NCBI RefSeq assembly: GCF_034555965.1 | Contig: NZ_JAYDCK010000003.1 | Coordinates: 2,852,001 to 2,916,000, forward strand | DNA from: Aquicoccus sp. G2-2 | GTDB lineage: Bacteria; Pseudomonadota; Alphaproteobacteria; Rhodobacterales; Rhodobacteraceae | Reading direction: 5' to 3' | Length of the DNA: 64,000 nt | In this document: in pieces, positions 1 to 9,619 of the stretch | Position numbering within the stretch: the first letter of the stretch is position 1 | How the letters are laid out: each line of letters starts with the position of its first letter | Position numbers and translations under genes: made by a program | Notes under the pieces: generated by a model | What the model saw: only the letters and a program-made list of their open reading frames with translations | What the model was told of the DNA's origin: nothing | Database searches by the model: none

Positions 1-308
1 CGCAAGGCTGCGGCAGGCGTGTGGCAATCCTCTACGGTGGCGCTATCTTTGCCTGCCGTCATTGTCATAGGCTGGCCTATCCGTCCGAGAATGAAAGCCG
101 ACATGACCGCGCAACACGACAGGCCGAAAAACTCCGCGACCGCCTTCAGTGGCCCCCCGGCATTTTGGAAGGGTCCGGCTGGGGCAAACCCAAGCACATG
201 CACCACGCGACCTATCGCCGGTTGGTTGCGGAATATGAAAAGCGAGAGGCTGCGGCGCTGGGGGCAGTCATGAATTGGCTAGAGCGATTTGACGGACTAG
301 GCAGCTGA
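1..308 (+). CDS. Zinc-ribbon hypothetical protein, C-terminal part
   Basis: The reading frame is already open at the left edge, so the true start lies outside the window; an internal GTG at 21 is probably not the start. The visible part contains a CxxC pair (CRHCHRLAYPS) preceded by a Cys in GCGRR, which suggests a small zinc ribbon. A basic, tryptophan-containing tail follows (LRDRLQWPPGI). I recall similar proteins of about 200 residues as uncharacterised proteins in many proteobacteria, often in accessory DNA. The function is unknown. The stop at 306-308 is followed by an AT-rich gap and then the 3' end of a tRNA gene. Confidence 0.6.
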   Translation, partial: QGCGRRVAILYGGAIFACRHCHRLAYPSENESRHDRATRQAEKLRDRLQWPPGILEGSGWGKPKHMHHATYRRLVAEYEKREAAALGAVMNWLERFDGLGS

Positions 309-409
309 AAAAGGCCAATCAACGCAACACTATAGGGGGATACAGAGGGGGATTGGAGGATTGCAAATTTTCGTAAGTATATGGAATATAATGTGAATTA
401 GATTTTATA

Positions 410-497
<88 letters not shown>

Positions 498-644
498 GGT
501 GCCGTAGGCCGTGCGTTTACGCGCGGGAAAAGGCAGTGTCAACGGAGATTAAGCGGAAATGGTGCAGGTTGCGTTATCAGCTTGTCCCACGCGCCTTAGG
601 CGGCTAGGAAAAGGGCAGTATTACAGGGCTGCGGAGGGTTACTC

Positions 645-1628
645 ATGGCGAAGCTGGTTACGATCTATGGCGGGTCGGGGTTCGTTGGGCGGTATGTCGC
701 GCAACAGCTGGCGGCAAAGGGTTGGCGCGTGCGCGTCGCCGTGCGGCGGCCAAACGAGGCGATGCATGTGAAACCCTATGGTGTGCCCGGACAAGTGGAG
801 CCTGTTCTGTGCAATATCCGCGACGATGCCAGTGTGGCCACGGTCATGCGGGGGGCTGATGCGGTCATCAACTGCGTGGGCACTTTTGATTGGCGCGGAC
901 GCAATGAATTTGCGGCGGTGCAAGACGAGGGCGCGGCACGCGTGGCGCGAACTGCCGCTGAACAGGGGATCAGCACGCTGGTTCATGTTTCCGCGCTCGG
1001 GATCGAGGGAGATGACGAGAGCCGCTATGCCGAAACCAAGCGCAATGGTGAAGCCGCGATCCTGAACCATTTCCCGACGGCGATGATCCTGCGGCCAAGC
1101 GTGATTTTTGGGCCTGAGGACGGTTTCTTCAATCGGTTTGCCTCTCTCAGCAGGATTGGCCCGATGCTCCCGATCTTCGGTGCGGAAACAGAATTTCAAC
1201 CCGTTTACGTGGAAGACGTGGCGGCGGCGGCCGTGATTGGTGCGGAAGGCAACGCACAGGGAATTTATGAACTTGGCGGTCCGGATGTGAAGACGCTACG
1301 CGGCTGGGTTGATGTGACGTTGAAAGCGGCGCGTCGGCGGCGGTTGGTAATTGGCGCACCACGGTTCATCGGGCGGCTTGCCGCGTTCGGGCTTGATATG
1401 GTCGAGGTGTTCACTCTTGGATTGATCAAGAATCGCATCCTAACGCGTGATCAGATGAAGCAACTCAGACACGACAATGTGGTGAGCGAGGGTGCTATGG
1501 GGTTCCATGATCTTGGAATTGAGCCGGTGGCTGCAAGTGCGGTGATCGAGAGCTATCTCTGGCGGTTTCGGCCCAACGGCCAATATGATGCGATTCAGGA
1601 ATCGGCAAAGAACCTGCGGGCGCAATAA
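645..1628 (+). CDS. NDUFA9-like NAD(P)-binding protein (complex I-associated SDR)
   Basis: This 327-aa atypical short-chain dehydrogenase opens with the Rossmann motif [15 protein letters not shown] (residues 8-22). It continues with the family signatures [16 protein letters not shown] and [14 protein letters not shown]. This pattern is that of the complex I NDUFA9 subunit family, which in alphaproteobacteria associates with NADH:quinone oxidoreductase and binds NADPH in a structural role. The canonical YxxxK is replaced by YAETK in a weak context, as is usual for the family. It follows the divergent tRNA gene and appears monocistronic, converging with the OmpA-like gene. Confidence 0.85.
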   Translation: MAKLVTIYGGSGFVGRYVAQQLAAKGWRVRVAVRRPNEAMHVKPYGVPGQVEPVLCNIRDDASVATVMRGADAVINCVGTFDWRGRNEFAAVQDEGAARVARTAAEQGISTLVHVSALGIEGDDESRYAETKRNGEAAILNHFPTAMILRPSVIFGPEDGFFNRFASLSRIGPMLPIFGAETEFQPVYVEDVAAAAVIGAEGNAQGIYELGGPDVKTLRGWVDVTLKAARRRRLVIGAPRFIGRLAAFGLDMVEVFTLGLIKNRILTRDQMKQLRHDNVVSEGAMGFHDLGIEPVAASAVIESYLWRFRPNGQYDAIQESAKNLRAQ

Positions 1629-1667
1629 CCGCACGACGCCCCGATCAGGGGATAGATGCAATACAGG

Positions 1668-2456
1668 TCAGCTTAGCGCCTGAAATTCCACACGGCGGTT
1701 TTCATCGGCCTTGGGATTGTCCTTGTTGACGGGGAAGCGCTCACCAAGGCCGATAGTCTCCAGCCGAGCCGCGCTGATTCCGCAATCATCGACCAGATGG
1801 CGCGCAACTTCGCGGGCGCGCAGCACCGAAAGTTTCTCATTATACGCGTCGCTGCCAGAGGCGTCGGTATGCCCGACGATGCGAATTTTGTGGATCGGTG
1901 CGTTCTGCAAGACGATGCACATCTTCTGAAGCTTGGGCTTTTGCGACGAGGCGAGTGCCGCGGAATCGAAGCCGAATTCGATATGCAGGTTAACCTGCAT
2001 CTCGGGCTTGAACTCGCCATAAACCAACGGTTTGAACGGATCGCCCGAAGCGGTCGCGGCGGCGGCAGTCACTGTCTCACCGGAACTTTCCGAAGCGGTT
2101 GCCGTGGCCGTCGTTGAGATCGTAGCGCCAGTGGTGGTGGTATCCGAGGAATCGCTGGCGGTTTGAGAGCCGGTTTCGGTGCTGGCCGAATCTTCTGCCG
2201 GTTCAGAGGCAGTGGCGATTACCTGATCGCCGTTTGCATCGGTCTGAATATCGTCCACTGTGACCAGCTTTAGCCCGCGGCTTTCACTATCGCCGCCAAG
2301 GCCGCGGGTTTTTACCGTCTTAAAGGCGTCGAGCTGTGCCTGAAAAGCGCGTTCTATATCCTGAACGCTCATTTCGTCTTCCGCCATGGCGCCGCTGGAC
2401 AGGGATATAAGAAGGGCCGCGCCCGCAAGCGCGGAGAGTGCTGAAATACGCATCAT
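1668..2456 (-). CDS. OmpA-family peptidoglycan-binding protein, exported
   Basis: A 262-aa protein with a Sec signal peptide (hydrophobic stretch ending SSGAMA|ED), a long Ser/Thr/Ala/Glu-rich low-complexity linker at about residues 70-145, and a C-terminal OmpA-like domain. That domain has the signatures IEFGFDSAAL, IRIVGHTDASGSDAYNEKLS and NPKADENRRVEF, which bind meso-diaminopimelate in peptidoglycan. I prefer the ATG at 2456 because AAGGTGG lies just upstream; a GTG at 2462 would fall inside that ribosome site. The gene is divergent from the T6SS phosphatase operon and could contribute envelope anchoring, but a general envelope role is equally possible. Confidence 0.8.
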   Translation of the reverse strand: MMRISALSALAGAALLISLSSGAMAEDEMSVQDIERAFQAQLDAFKTVKTRGLGGDSESRGLKLVTVDDIQTDANGDQVIATASEPAEDSASTETGSQTASDSSDTTTTGATISTTATATASESSGETVTAAAATASGDPFKPLVYGEFKPEMQVNLHIEFGFDSAALASSQKPKLQKMCIVLQNAPIHKIRIVGHTDASGSDAYNEKLSVLRAREVARHLVDDCGISAARLETIGLGERFPVNKDNPKADENRRVEFQALS

Positions 2457-2629
2457 AGCCACCTTAAAAAATAAGAGTCTTGTATGGAGTCGAGCCTAGA
2501 GTATCATCAAAAGAGATTCAATTCAGCCATATTATACGAGATTTTGTTAATGACCGGCATACTGCCAAACTCGTGGCCTTCTCTTCGTGAGACTCCCTGT
2601 CAGTCAGTGGCTCGTTCAGGGGCGGGGTG

Positions 2630-3385
2630 ATGACCGCTCCAACGACACGGGTTCCGCTACTGCAACGTGTTGCCCCGGTTTTCTTCGGGGCGGGGATGAC
2701 ACATGCCGGAATGGTGCGGGATCGCAACGAAGATTCGATCCTGACCGATCCGTCGGGCACGCTTTGGGCGGTGGCCGATGGAATGGGCGGCTATGGCAAC
2801 GGCGATGTGGCCTCTGACATTGTGATCGAATGCCTGTCCACTGTGCCAGACGAGGCGCTAGCGGGTCCGGCACTGCAATCGCGGCTGGAAGAGGCCAACC
2901 GGCAAATCAGGGCGCACAGCCTCAAGGAATGCACAGGCGCGATTGGTGCAACGGTTGTCGCGATGTTGATTCAAAATTCGGTGGCGCATCTGGCTTGGGC
3001 CGGGGATTGCCGCGGCTATCTGATGCGGGCGCAGCAACTCCGGCTGCTAACCCGTGACCATACGGTGGTACAAGATTTGGTGGATCAAGGGCTGCTTAGT
3101 GAAACCGGGCGAGAGGGACACCCGGAGTCACATGTCGTCACCCGAGCGGTGGGATTCGAAGATCATGTCCAGATCGACATTCGTGCGGTGCCAGTCGTGC
3201 CGGGGGATCGGCTTTTGCTTTGTTCTGATGGGCTAACCGCGTGTTTGGGGGATCATCAAATTGGTGATTTGCTGGCACAAACACACGAACCGGAAGAGGT
3301 ATGTCGGCAAATGGTTACAGCCGCGCTGGAAGCTGGAGCACCGGATAATGTTTCGGTGGTTTCGGTCTTCGCGAGGGAGGGCTAA
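2630..3385 (+). CDS. pppA: PP2C-type Ser/Thr phosphatase (T6SS PppA)
   Basis: A 251-aa cytoplasmic PP2C phosphatase. The metal-binding motifs are all present: RNEDS, VADGMGG, LAWAGDCRGYL, LLLCSDGLT and PDNVSVV. In T6SS clusters this enzyme (PppA) removes the phosphate that kinase PpkA places on the FHA scaffold, resetting the apparatus. The start is ATG 2630, with an in-frame GTG directly before it at 2627. The stop overlaps the next start by one base (TAATG), so translation is coupled to the M15 peptidase gene. The partner kinase sits at the other end of the cluster, about 26 kb away. Confidence 0.9.
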   Translation: MTAPTTRVPLLQRVAPVFFGAGMTHAGMVRDRNEDSILTDPSGTLWAVADGMGGYGNGDVASDIVIECLSTVPDEALAGPALQSRLEEANRQIRAHSLKECTGAIGATVVAMLIQNSVAHLAWAGDCRGYLMRAQQLRLLTRDHTVVQDLVDQGLLSETGREGHPESHVVTRAVGFEDHVQIDIRAVPVVPGDRLLLCSDGLTACLGDHQIGDLLAQTHEPEEVCRQMVTAALEAGAPDNVSVVSVFAREG

Positions 3386-4263
3386 TGCGGGAAGGTGCGC
3401 TGATCGGGCCAATCATCATCGCTATAGGATTGATCGTGGCAGCGATTTCGTTTGCTCTGGTTGGTGCGCTGCTCGAAACGGCGGATGGCAGCGCCGAGCT
3501 TCGTATGGAGCGCAGCGAGGCGGCGGTTTCGCGGCTACAGGCCGATCAGGATGAATTGCGCGCTGACCTACAGGACGCCAAGGCCGAAATCGAGCGCCTG
3601 AGCGAGGATATGGCAATGCGGGCCGCCACACCAGCGGGCGTGAGCGCGGCAGATCCAGATATTGCCATTGCCTCCCCCGAGATCACTGGCGAGGACGAAA
3701 CAACCGCCGAACAAGGTGTTGAAGCGCCAACGGAAAAGATGCTGCTGGCCAAGGCACGATTTAATAAGGGCATCACCCAGCCGGGGAACCGGGTAATGCT
3801 CGACGTGCTTGGTCATCCGCGCTCAAGCTATTCGACAAATTGCCAGCCGGTGACCAACCCACGGCTGAAATCATTGCTGGAAACCCGTCAGGTCGGGCCG
3901 ATCCGGGTTACCATGGTCAAACCCGCACTCGAATCGCTTGAGCGAATATACGCAAGGCTGCTCAAGGAGGAGCCTGATATCGCGCAACATCTGGGCACCG
4001 CGGGCGCGCTTTGTGCGCGGCTTATTCGCGGCTCGACACGCTCGGTTTCAAATCACTCGTGGGGCACTGCGATTGATGTGAAAATCGAGGGTCAGCTTGA
4101 TCCGTTCGCCGATGGCAGCACGCAATTCGGTCTGCTTTTGCTGGCTGAGTTTTTCAATGACGAAGGCTGGTTCTGGGGTGCCGCTTACCGGCGTGAGGAT
4201 TCGATGCATTTCGAAGTCGGTGTGGAAACACTGCGGAAATGGCAGGCAGAAGGGAAGCTGTGA
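3385..4263 (+). CDS. Membrane-anchored M15-family (VanY-like) peptidoglycan peptidase
   Basis: A 292-aa protein with an N-terminal membrane segment (about residues 6-30), a coiled coil (about 35-75, heptad-rich with Glu and Leu), an acidic linker and a C-terminal M15 peptidase domain. Candidate zinc ligands and active-site residues are visible: His224 and Asp231 in NHSWGTAIDVKIEG and His275 in DSMHFEVG, the HxxxxxxD...H pattern of VanY-type D,D- or L,D-peptidases. In Acinetobacter the M15-like enzyme TagX cuts peptidoglycan to let the T6SS assemble. The position between the PP2C gene and a TssM-like gene suggests the same job here. The substrate bond cannot be read from the sequence. Confidence 0.8.
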   Translation: MREGALIGPIIIAIGLIVAAISFALVGALLETADGSAELRMERSEAAVSRLQADQDELRADLQDAKAEIERLSEDMAMRAATPAGVSAADPDIAIASPEITGEDETTAEQGVEAPTEKMLLAKARFNKGITQPGNRVMLDVLGHPRSSYSTNCQPVTNPRLKSLLETRQVGPIRVTMVKPALESLERIYARLLKEEPDIAQHLGTAGALCARLIRGSTRSVSNHSWGTAIDVKIEGQLDPFADGSTQFGLLLLAEFFNDEGWFWGAAYRREDSMHFEVGVETLRKWQAEGKL

Positions 4264-4266
4264 GCC

Positions 4267-6704
4267 ATGGCGCGCGCGATGGTGTCAAACCCCTACACGC
4301 GTGCCGCAAGGCCGGTTTTCGCAATGCTAGAGACGATTGAACGTGAAGCGCGTGGCGGTGAACACCGACTGGCGGAGACTGCGAAGCGCCTTCTGGATCA
4401 GTTCGAGACAAACGCCCGGCGCGGCGGCGCACCACAGGCAACGTTGAAACCTGCACGGTATGCGCTGGCGCTGCTGATCGACCGACGCGCCCGGCAGGTG
4501 AAGCGGCTCAAACTGTCAACGTGGGGTGTGCTGGCCGGCCGGGAGCTATTCGAAACGCGCGAGATTACGCAGGAACGCCTGCGCGAGTTTCGCGCGACCG
4601 CGCGCGCGCAGGGGCGGGAGTTCGATGATCTTGCCGCTTTCCTCGAAGAGGTGGAAGCCCGGATCAATACGCTGCGCAAAGGCCCGAAGGCAGAGCGAAC
4701 CGGGAATTGGGGGCTGTGGATCGCCGCATGTATGGGCGCGCTGATATTGGCGCTGGGCGGTTATGCCACGTGGATCGAATACCGATTTCAGCATCACCTC
4801 TCGGCGGCGTTCGAGGCGCAGGTTCAGCAGATGGACCTGAACGGCAATTTGGATGGCCGCGAATTGATCGCGCGGCTGGACCAGTTGGCAGAGGCGCGGG
4901 CGCAGCTCAAGCGCGCAGTTGCAAAAGCCCCGTTCAAGCGCGCGTTTAGATTGCCATTTGTCGATAGTGAAACGCGCGCGGATCGGCTCTATTCCAGCGA
5001 AATTGCCGAGGTTTTGCCTCGTGCTGTGGGAGATGCCATTGAACAGGCGATTGCGACAGAAGGCGAGAGTCTGGCACTCTATGACGCGCTCCGCGCTTGG
5101 GCGGTGATGCGCGGTGATGTGAATTGGCAACCCGGCTATGTGGTCGGGTGGCTTGAAGATCATGAGGACGCTTTGGGGCTGACTGGATTGGCGCGCCATG
5201 CCGCGGCGCTGAAAGGGCCGGACGAAGAGCTACTGGCGCGTGACCCGGTGCTGATGGAGCAGGCCCGGCACTTTGCCGCCGAAGCGGATGAGCCGCAGCG
5301 CGCTTGGCTCGAGTTGCTACGCGCAGAGGGCGCCCGCGCATTGCCCCGCTGGAACCCGGACGTGGAAGTGCCGGGGTTAGAGGGCGTGGTGCTGCGGCGT
5401 TCGGGTAAGCCGGTCAGCGATGGGGTCGCCGGTATCTATACCCGAGCGGGGTGGGCCTATGCGCGTGATTTTGGCGTAGGAACGGCGGTTCAGACGGCGC
5501 GCGATATGGCACCGAAAATCACCGAGAGCGCGCTGAAACAGGTAAACGCCTCACCCGATCTGGTTCTTGACCGGCTGAATGCGATGACCGTTTCAACATG
5601 GAAAGCATGGCTTGCCGATCTCCGGGTGCGCCCGTTTGCGCGGCGACAAACAGCGATCGAAGTTTCCGGTAAACTGGCATTGCCCGACAACCCGCTGACA
5701 GAGCTTTTGCGGGAAGTTTGGATCGAATCTGGCGGCACGGACCGGCAACGCAGCCATGCTCAGCAACTGTTGCTGGCGCGGGAATTCGGGCCGACGATTC
5801 AATATGTCGAGCAAGGCCGGATGACGGAAATTTCACGCCTGTTCTCCACTCTTAACGTGGCCCTTGGCTCAATCGACATCAACGCAGAGCGTGGTAGCCA
5901 GCGATTGATGACGTGGCAGGACCGATCACGTTCGATTCAGGCGCTGAAGGCGGCCCCGTTGATTGTGGTTCAAATTGCCGAAGACGTGTTGGCGCAATCG
6001 GCCAGTGCGCAGGCTGAAGAAGGTTCAAACGCGCTGACCCGGCAATGGCAGCAGTTGGTTTATCCGGCTTGCCGGGCAACGATTGAGGGGCGGTATCCGT
6101 TTGGCGACGGCAGTGACGCGGACATTGCAGATGTCGCGCGACTTCTGGGGCCGCAAGGGCAGTTGATCGTTTTTGCGAGGGCGGCAGTTGTGCCTTTGTT
6201 AGAGACTGACGTTACGCCATGGCGTTGGAAGCCGGAGGCACGGTTTTCAGGCATGAAGCCAGAAAGTGCCGCCTTTTTCGAGCGCGCCTTCGCGGTCTCT
6301 GCCGCGCTTTTTGGCGAAAACGGGCAGATTGGCATGGAGTTGACTTTGACCGCACTGGCCGAACGTGGTGAAACCACTTTTGCCATCGGCGGCGTCGCAG
6401 AGCCGGTGCGGACACAAGGGGAGCCAGCGCGGCTTTTCTGGCCCGGCCCGGAACCGGCGCGGGGGTGGATGTTGCCTTTCGCGATGGCACTGACAGCGCA
6501 CGCATTCTGCACGCGGGTGTCTGGGGACTTGTGCGGTTGATCGACGGGCTGCGCCTGCGCATCCGCGACGATGGGGCGCGTGTCTTGCTTGACCTCAGAA
6601 CCGAATCAGGTCGGATTTTCCTTGATATGGGACTGCCGAGAGCAATCAATCCGGTCTCTGCAAGGGGCAGCATACGGGGGTTTTCCTGCCCTTCCGCGCT
6701 TTAG
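4267..6704 (+). CDS. Hybrid TssL(DotU)-like/TssM(IcmF)-like T6SS membrane protein, frameshifted near its end
   Basis: The N-terminal ~140 residues resemble DotU/TssL (NPYTRAARPVFAMLETI, ARYALALLIDRRA). One membrane helix follows at about 150-170, then a long periplasmic part like TssM (YDALRAWAVMRGDVNWQPGY). The end is the IcmF C-terminal module (CRATIEGRYPFGDGSDADI, DVTPWRWKP, LFWPGPEPA). The TssM NTPase domain is absent. After WPGPEPARG at the G-run 6461-6465 the frame runs into a stop at 6540, while the -1 frame continues perfectly as VDVAFRDGTD...VWGLVRLIDG...FSCPSAL to 6704, the normal TssM ending. One G is therefore missing, or a -1 slip occurs. The gene sits 3 nt after the peptidase gene and before vgrG. 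It is probably an accessory part of the trans-envelope complex. Confidence 0.75.
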
Positions 6705-6788
6705 ATTTTCGGCACGTAGCGGGCAATTTCGGCTATACTGGCGCAATATTGATTGAATTGACCGAAAAATATTTGAGGGGCGCCAGCC

Positions 6789-9107
6789 ATGATCTTTGAG
6801 CGCATCATCGAGGTTAGCCATCCGCTGAAACCAATGGAAAGCGGCGAGTCACGTCTGCATTTTGCCAATTTGACGGGGCATGACCGGCTAAGTGAATGTT
6901 TTTGCTATGACCTGAAGCTGTTAAGCGCGGACCCGGACATAAGCGCCCAAGATCTGCTGGGCGAAGCAATCACCATAAAAATTGCCGCACAGGGCGGCGA
7001 CGAAGATGCCACACGGTATTTCCACGGGCTTGTGGATCAGTTCCACTATGATGGGGACGACGAAGACGAGAATTACGTTTACCGTCTGAACCTGAGACCG
7101 ACGATCTGGTTCCTGTCGAAGATCATGGACAACCGCATTTTTCAACAGATGACGGTGCCGGAGATCGTCGCCGCGGTGATGGACGACGCCGGAATGCCGG
7201 ATTACCGGCTTGACCTGAGCGAGAGTTATCCGAAGCGGGAATATTGCGTGCAATATGGCGAGAGCAATCTCGATTTCATCCAGCGACTTCTGGAGCATGA
7301 AGGAATTTTCTATTTCTTCGAATTCGACGATGGCGCGCATACCATGGTGATCTGTGATGACGTGAGCGAACTTTCTCCGGCACCGGATGCGAAGGTTCTG
7401 CGCTTCAAGCCAAGCACGTCGCAACAATCGGTAGAACAGAGCGTTATCACGCGGCTTTGGCGGACCGAGATCGCCGCACCGCAGAAATATGTGCATACCG
7501 ATTACGACTTTGAGAAGCCCTCTGCCGATCTGATGGCAAACGGGGAGTTGAGCAAACGTCACACGCAGGACGACAAGGAACGCTATTTCTACCCCGGCAA
7601 GTATGTTGAGCATGGGCGCGGTACTGATCTGGCGAAACTGCGCAATAAACAAGATCGTGCGCATTCTCAGATGGTGAAGGTCAACAGCACGGCAGTTGGC
7701 CCTTATTCCGGGCGTGTGTTCGAATTGATGGAATGCCCGAGAGAGAGCGACAACAGGACGTATTTTGTTCACCGGGCGAGCTACCGGATTTGGGAAGGGC
7801 AGTATTTCGCGGGCGAAATGAGCCGTGGCGAAGAACAGGGGTTTCAGGCCGAATACGACCTGATCAGCACCGACACACCATATCATCCGCCGATGACGAC
7901 CCCCAAGCCGGTGATGAAGGGTGTTCAGACAGCGATTGTTGTCGGGCCAGCCGGAGAGGAAATTCACACCGATGAATACGCGCGGGTGAAGGTTCAGTTT
8001 TACTGGGACCGCAAAGGCGAGAGAGACGAGCATTCAACCTGTTTCATTCGGGTCAGTTCGGTCTGGGCCGGATCTGGTTGGGGCTTCATTCAGATCCCAA
8101 GAATCGGGCAGGAAGTGATCGTTGATTTTCTCGAAGGCGATCCTGACAAGCCGATCATTACTGGCCGGGTCTATAACGCCGAACAGATGCCGCCCTATGC
8201 CCTGCCCGGCAATGCCACGCAATCGGGTTGGAAATCGAACTCCTCACTGGGGGGTGGTGGTTGGAACGAGATGCGGTTCGAAGACAAGAAGGGTGATGAG
8301 GAGGTCTATTTCCAAGCGGAGAAAGATCATAACGAACTGGTCAAGAACAACGAGAGCCGCCAAATCGGCAATGATTTTCTTGAGGATGTGGGTCATGACG
8401 CCACCCAGAACGTGCATCACGACCGCACAGAAACGGTGGACAACAACAAATCGACCACGGTTGGGGTAGATCGTGTTGTCAGCATCGGTTCGAACGATAC
8501 GGAATCCGTCGGGGTTGATCGGTCGCTGACGGTGGGATCGAATGAATCGATTACCATTGGCGCGAATTCAACCGAATCCATCGGTGCCAATCACAGTCAG
8601 ACTGTTGGCTCTAACCAGACGGTGAGCGTAGCGGTCGCGCGGGTTGACACAGTTGGCGCGGCAGAGACCCGCACGGTCGGGGCGGCACAATCAAACGCTA
8701 TCGGAGCCGCGCGAAGCGTGACCGTTGGCGCGAACCAGACCCATACGGTCGCTGGCAGCGACAGCACGACAGTTGGCAGCGATCAATCCCTGAGTGTGGG
8801 CAGCGCACAGAGCGTTTCCATCGGGGCCGATCAGGCAATCACGACGGGCGGCGGCCGAAGCGAGGCCATCGCCGAGAGCAGCACGATTGATGTTGGCGAG
8901 GATTACACCATCAACGTAGGCAAGAACTTTGTGCTGGAAGCCGGAGATATGATCACACTGAAGGTCGGCAAAGCGACATTGCAAATGCAAAAAGACGGCA
9001 CGGTCGTTATTGAAGGTAAGGATATTACCACCAAGGGGAGCGGCAAGATCGACGTAAAGGCGTCGAGTGCGGTGACAATCAAAGGATCGAAGATCAACCA
9101 GAACTAA
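6789..9107 (+). CDS. vgrG: T6SS spike protein VgrG (TssI)
   Basis: A 772-aa VgrG, the trimeric puncturing tip of the T6SS tube. The N-terminal gp27-like part includes LEHEGIFYFFEFDDGAHTMV. The gp5/OB-fold part includes TDEYARVKVQFYWDR, SSVWAGSGWGFIQIPRIGQE and GDPDKPIITGRVYN. The C-terminus is a long needle of short repeats (about residues 550-700) closed by a conserved tail from about 715. No toxin domain follows the needle, so this VgrG is not an 'evolved' effector. GAGGGG precedes the ATG. It closes the plus-strand operon and overlaps the convergent tagF end by 4 nt. Confidence 0.95.
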   Translation: MIFERIIEVSHPLKPMESGESRLHFANLTGHDRLSECFCYDLKLLSADPDISAQDLLGEAITIKIAAQGGDEDATRYFHGLVDQFHYDGDDEDENYVYRLNLRPTIWFLSKIMDNRIFQQMTVPEIVAAVMDDAGMPDYRLDLSESYPKREYCVQYGESNLDFIQRLLEHEGIFYFFEFDDGAHTMVICDDVSELSPAPDAKVLRFKPSTSQQSVEQSVITRLWRTEIAAPQKYVHTDYDFEKPSADLMANGELSKRHTQDDKERYFYPGKYVEHGRGTDLAKLRNKQDRAHSQMVKVNSTAVGPYSGRVFELMECPRESDNRTYFVHRASYRIWEGQYFAGEMSRGEEQGFQAEYDLISTDTPYHPPMTTPKPVMKGVQTAIVVGPAGEEIHTDEYARVKVQFYWDRKGERDEHSTCFIRVSSVWAGSGWGFIQIPRIGQEVIVDFLEGDPDKPIITGRVYNAEQMPPYALPGNATQSGWKSNSSLGGGGWNEMRFEDKKGDEEVYFQAEKDHNELVKNNESRQIGNDFLEDVGHDATQNVHHDRTETVDNNKSTTVGVDRVVSIGSNDTESVGVDRSLTVGSNESITIGANSTESIGANHSQTVGSNQTVSVAVARVDTVGAAETRTVGAAQSNAIGAARSVTVGANQTHTVAGSDSTTVGSDQSLSVGSAQSVSIGADQAITTGGGRSEAIAESSTIDVGEDYTINVGKNFVLEAGDMITLKVGKATLQMQKDGTVVIEGKDITTKGSGKIDVKASSAVTIKGSKINQN
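8437..8880 (+). repeat. Coding repeat of the VgrG beta-helix needle
   Basis: About 150 codons encode degenerate 7-8 residue units of the form (T/S)(V/I)G-x-x-x-(S/T), for example SIGSNDTE, TVGSNEST-like units, SIGANHSQ and TVGSDQSL. This is the rung spacing expected for a triple-stranded beta-helix spike. The DNA repeats are diverged, so this is an old protein repeat rather than a recent expansion. The array is longer than in short VgrGs and would lengthen the needle. Confidence 0.7.
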
Positions 9108-9619
9108 GGCGGGCTTCGCGGAAACATCTCTGCAAGTGCTGCTTCTGGCGGGCGGGGATTATCAGAATTTGCGGACCACAGGAGCGGTGGGCAAAGTGCT
9201 GGTTCTCCGGCCACGGGTGCCGCAATGGAATTCAGCGCCGCGAACAACGTCGTCGGGTCGTATTGCCCCTGCACCGCTCGTGAAAGTGCAACGGCGGCAA
9301 GATCGGCCCAGCGGTCAGCTTCGCTTTGGGCGATGGCGCAGGCGGGGATGCCCGCAAGGATCGGAAACTCACGCCCAGCACGGTCAACACTAGGGCCGAT
9401 GACCGCAAGTATCGCGCCGGAAGGTGGATCAAGGATGGCACGGATGCCGCCGCGCGGCCAGACATCCGGCAGATGCGCAACCGGCGCAAGCCATTGGGTG
9501 AGCCAGTTATCGAGCCAGGCAGACAGGGTGGGGGAGAGGCCGCGAGAGACAAAATCGCCTACCATCGGCAGCTTGCCAAAGAACCCGGCCTGCGGCAAAG
9601 GCGGCGCGGCGGCCTCCAT
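9104..9619 (-). CDS. tagF: T6SS-associated protein TagF (ImpM family)
   Basis: A 171-aa TagF/ImpM-domain protein with the family opening GFFGKLPMVGDFVSRGL, then WLTQWL and DRAGREFPILAGI. TagF is a post-translational repressor of T6SS assembly, acting with the FHA protein independently of or alongside PpkA/PppA. I choose ATG 9619 because its A is the last base of the tssM stop (TGATG coupling); a TTG at 9637 is the alternative. It is the last gene of the long minus-strand T6SS operon. In some alphaproteobacteria TagF is fused to PppA; here they are separate genes on opposite strands. Confidence 0.85.
   Translation of the reverse strand: MEAAAPPLPQAGFFGKLPMVGDFVSRGLSPTLSAWLDNWLTQWLAPVAHLPDVWPRGGIRAILDPPSGAILAVIGPSVDRAGREFPILAGIPACAIAQSEADRWADLAAVALSRAVQGQYDPTTLFAALNSIAAPVAGEPALCPPLLWSANSDNPRPPEAALAEMFPRSPP

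Noticed and set aside
1639-1651. Hairpin CCCC-GATCA-GGGG between the convergent NDUFA9-like and ompA-like genes
   Set aside because: A 4-bp stem without a T-run is too weak to call a terminator.
6921-8033. 370-aa minus-strand reading frame opposite vgrG
   Set aside because: No family features, and it lies wholly inside the conserved VgrG coding region.
8437-8880. CRISPR or DNA tandem array in the repeat-rich end of vgrG
   Set aside because: Units are diverged, in frame and protein-driven (beta-helix rungs); there are no constant repeats with unique spacers. No CRISPR array was seen elsewhere.
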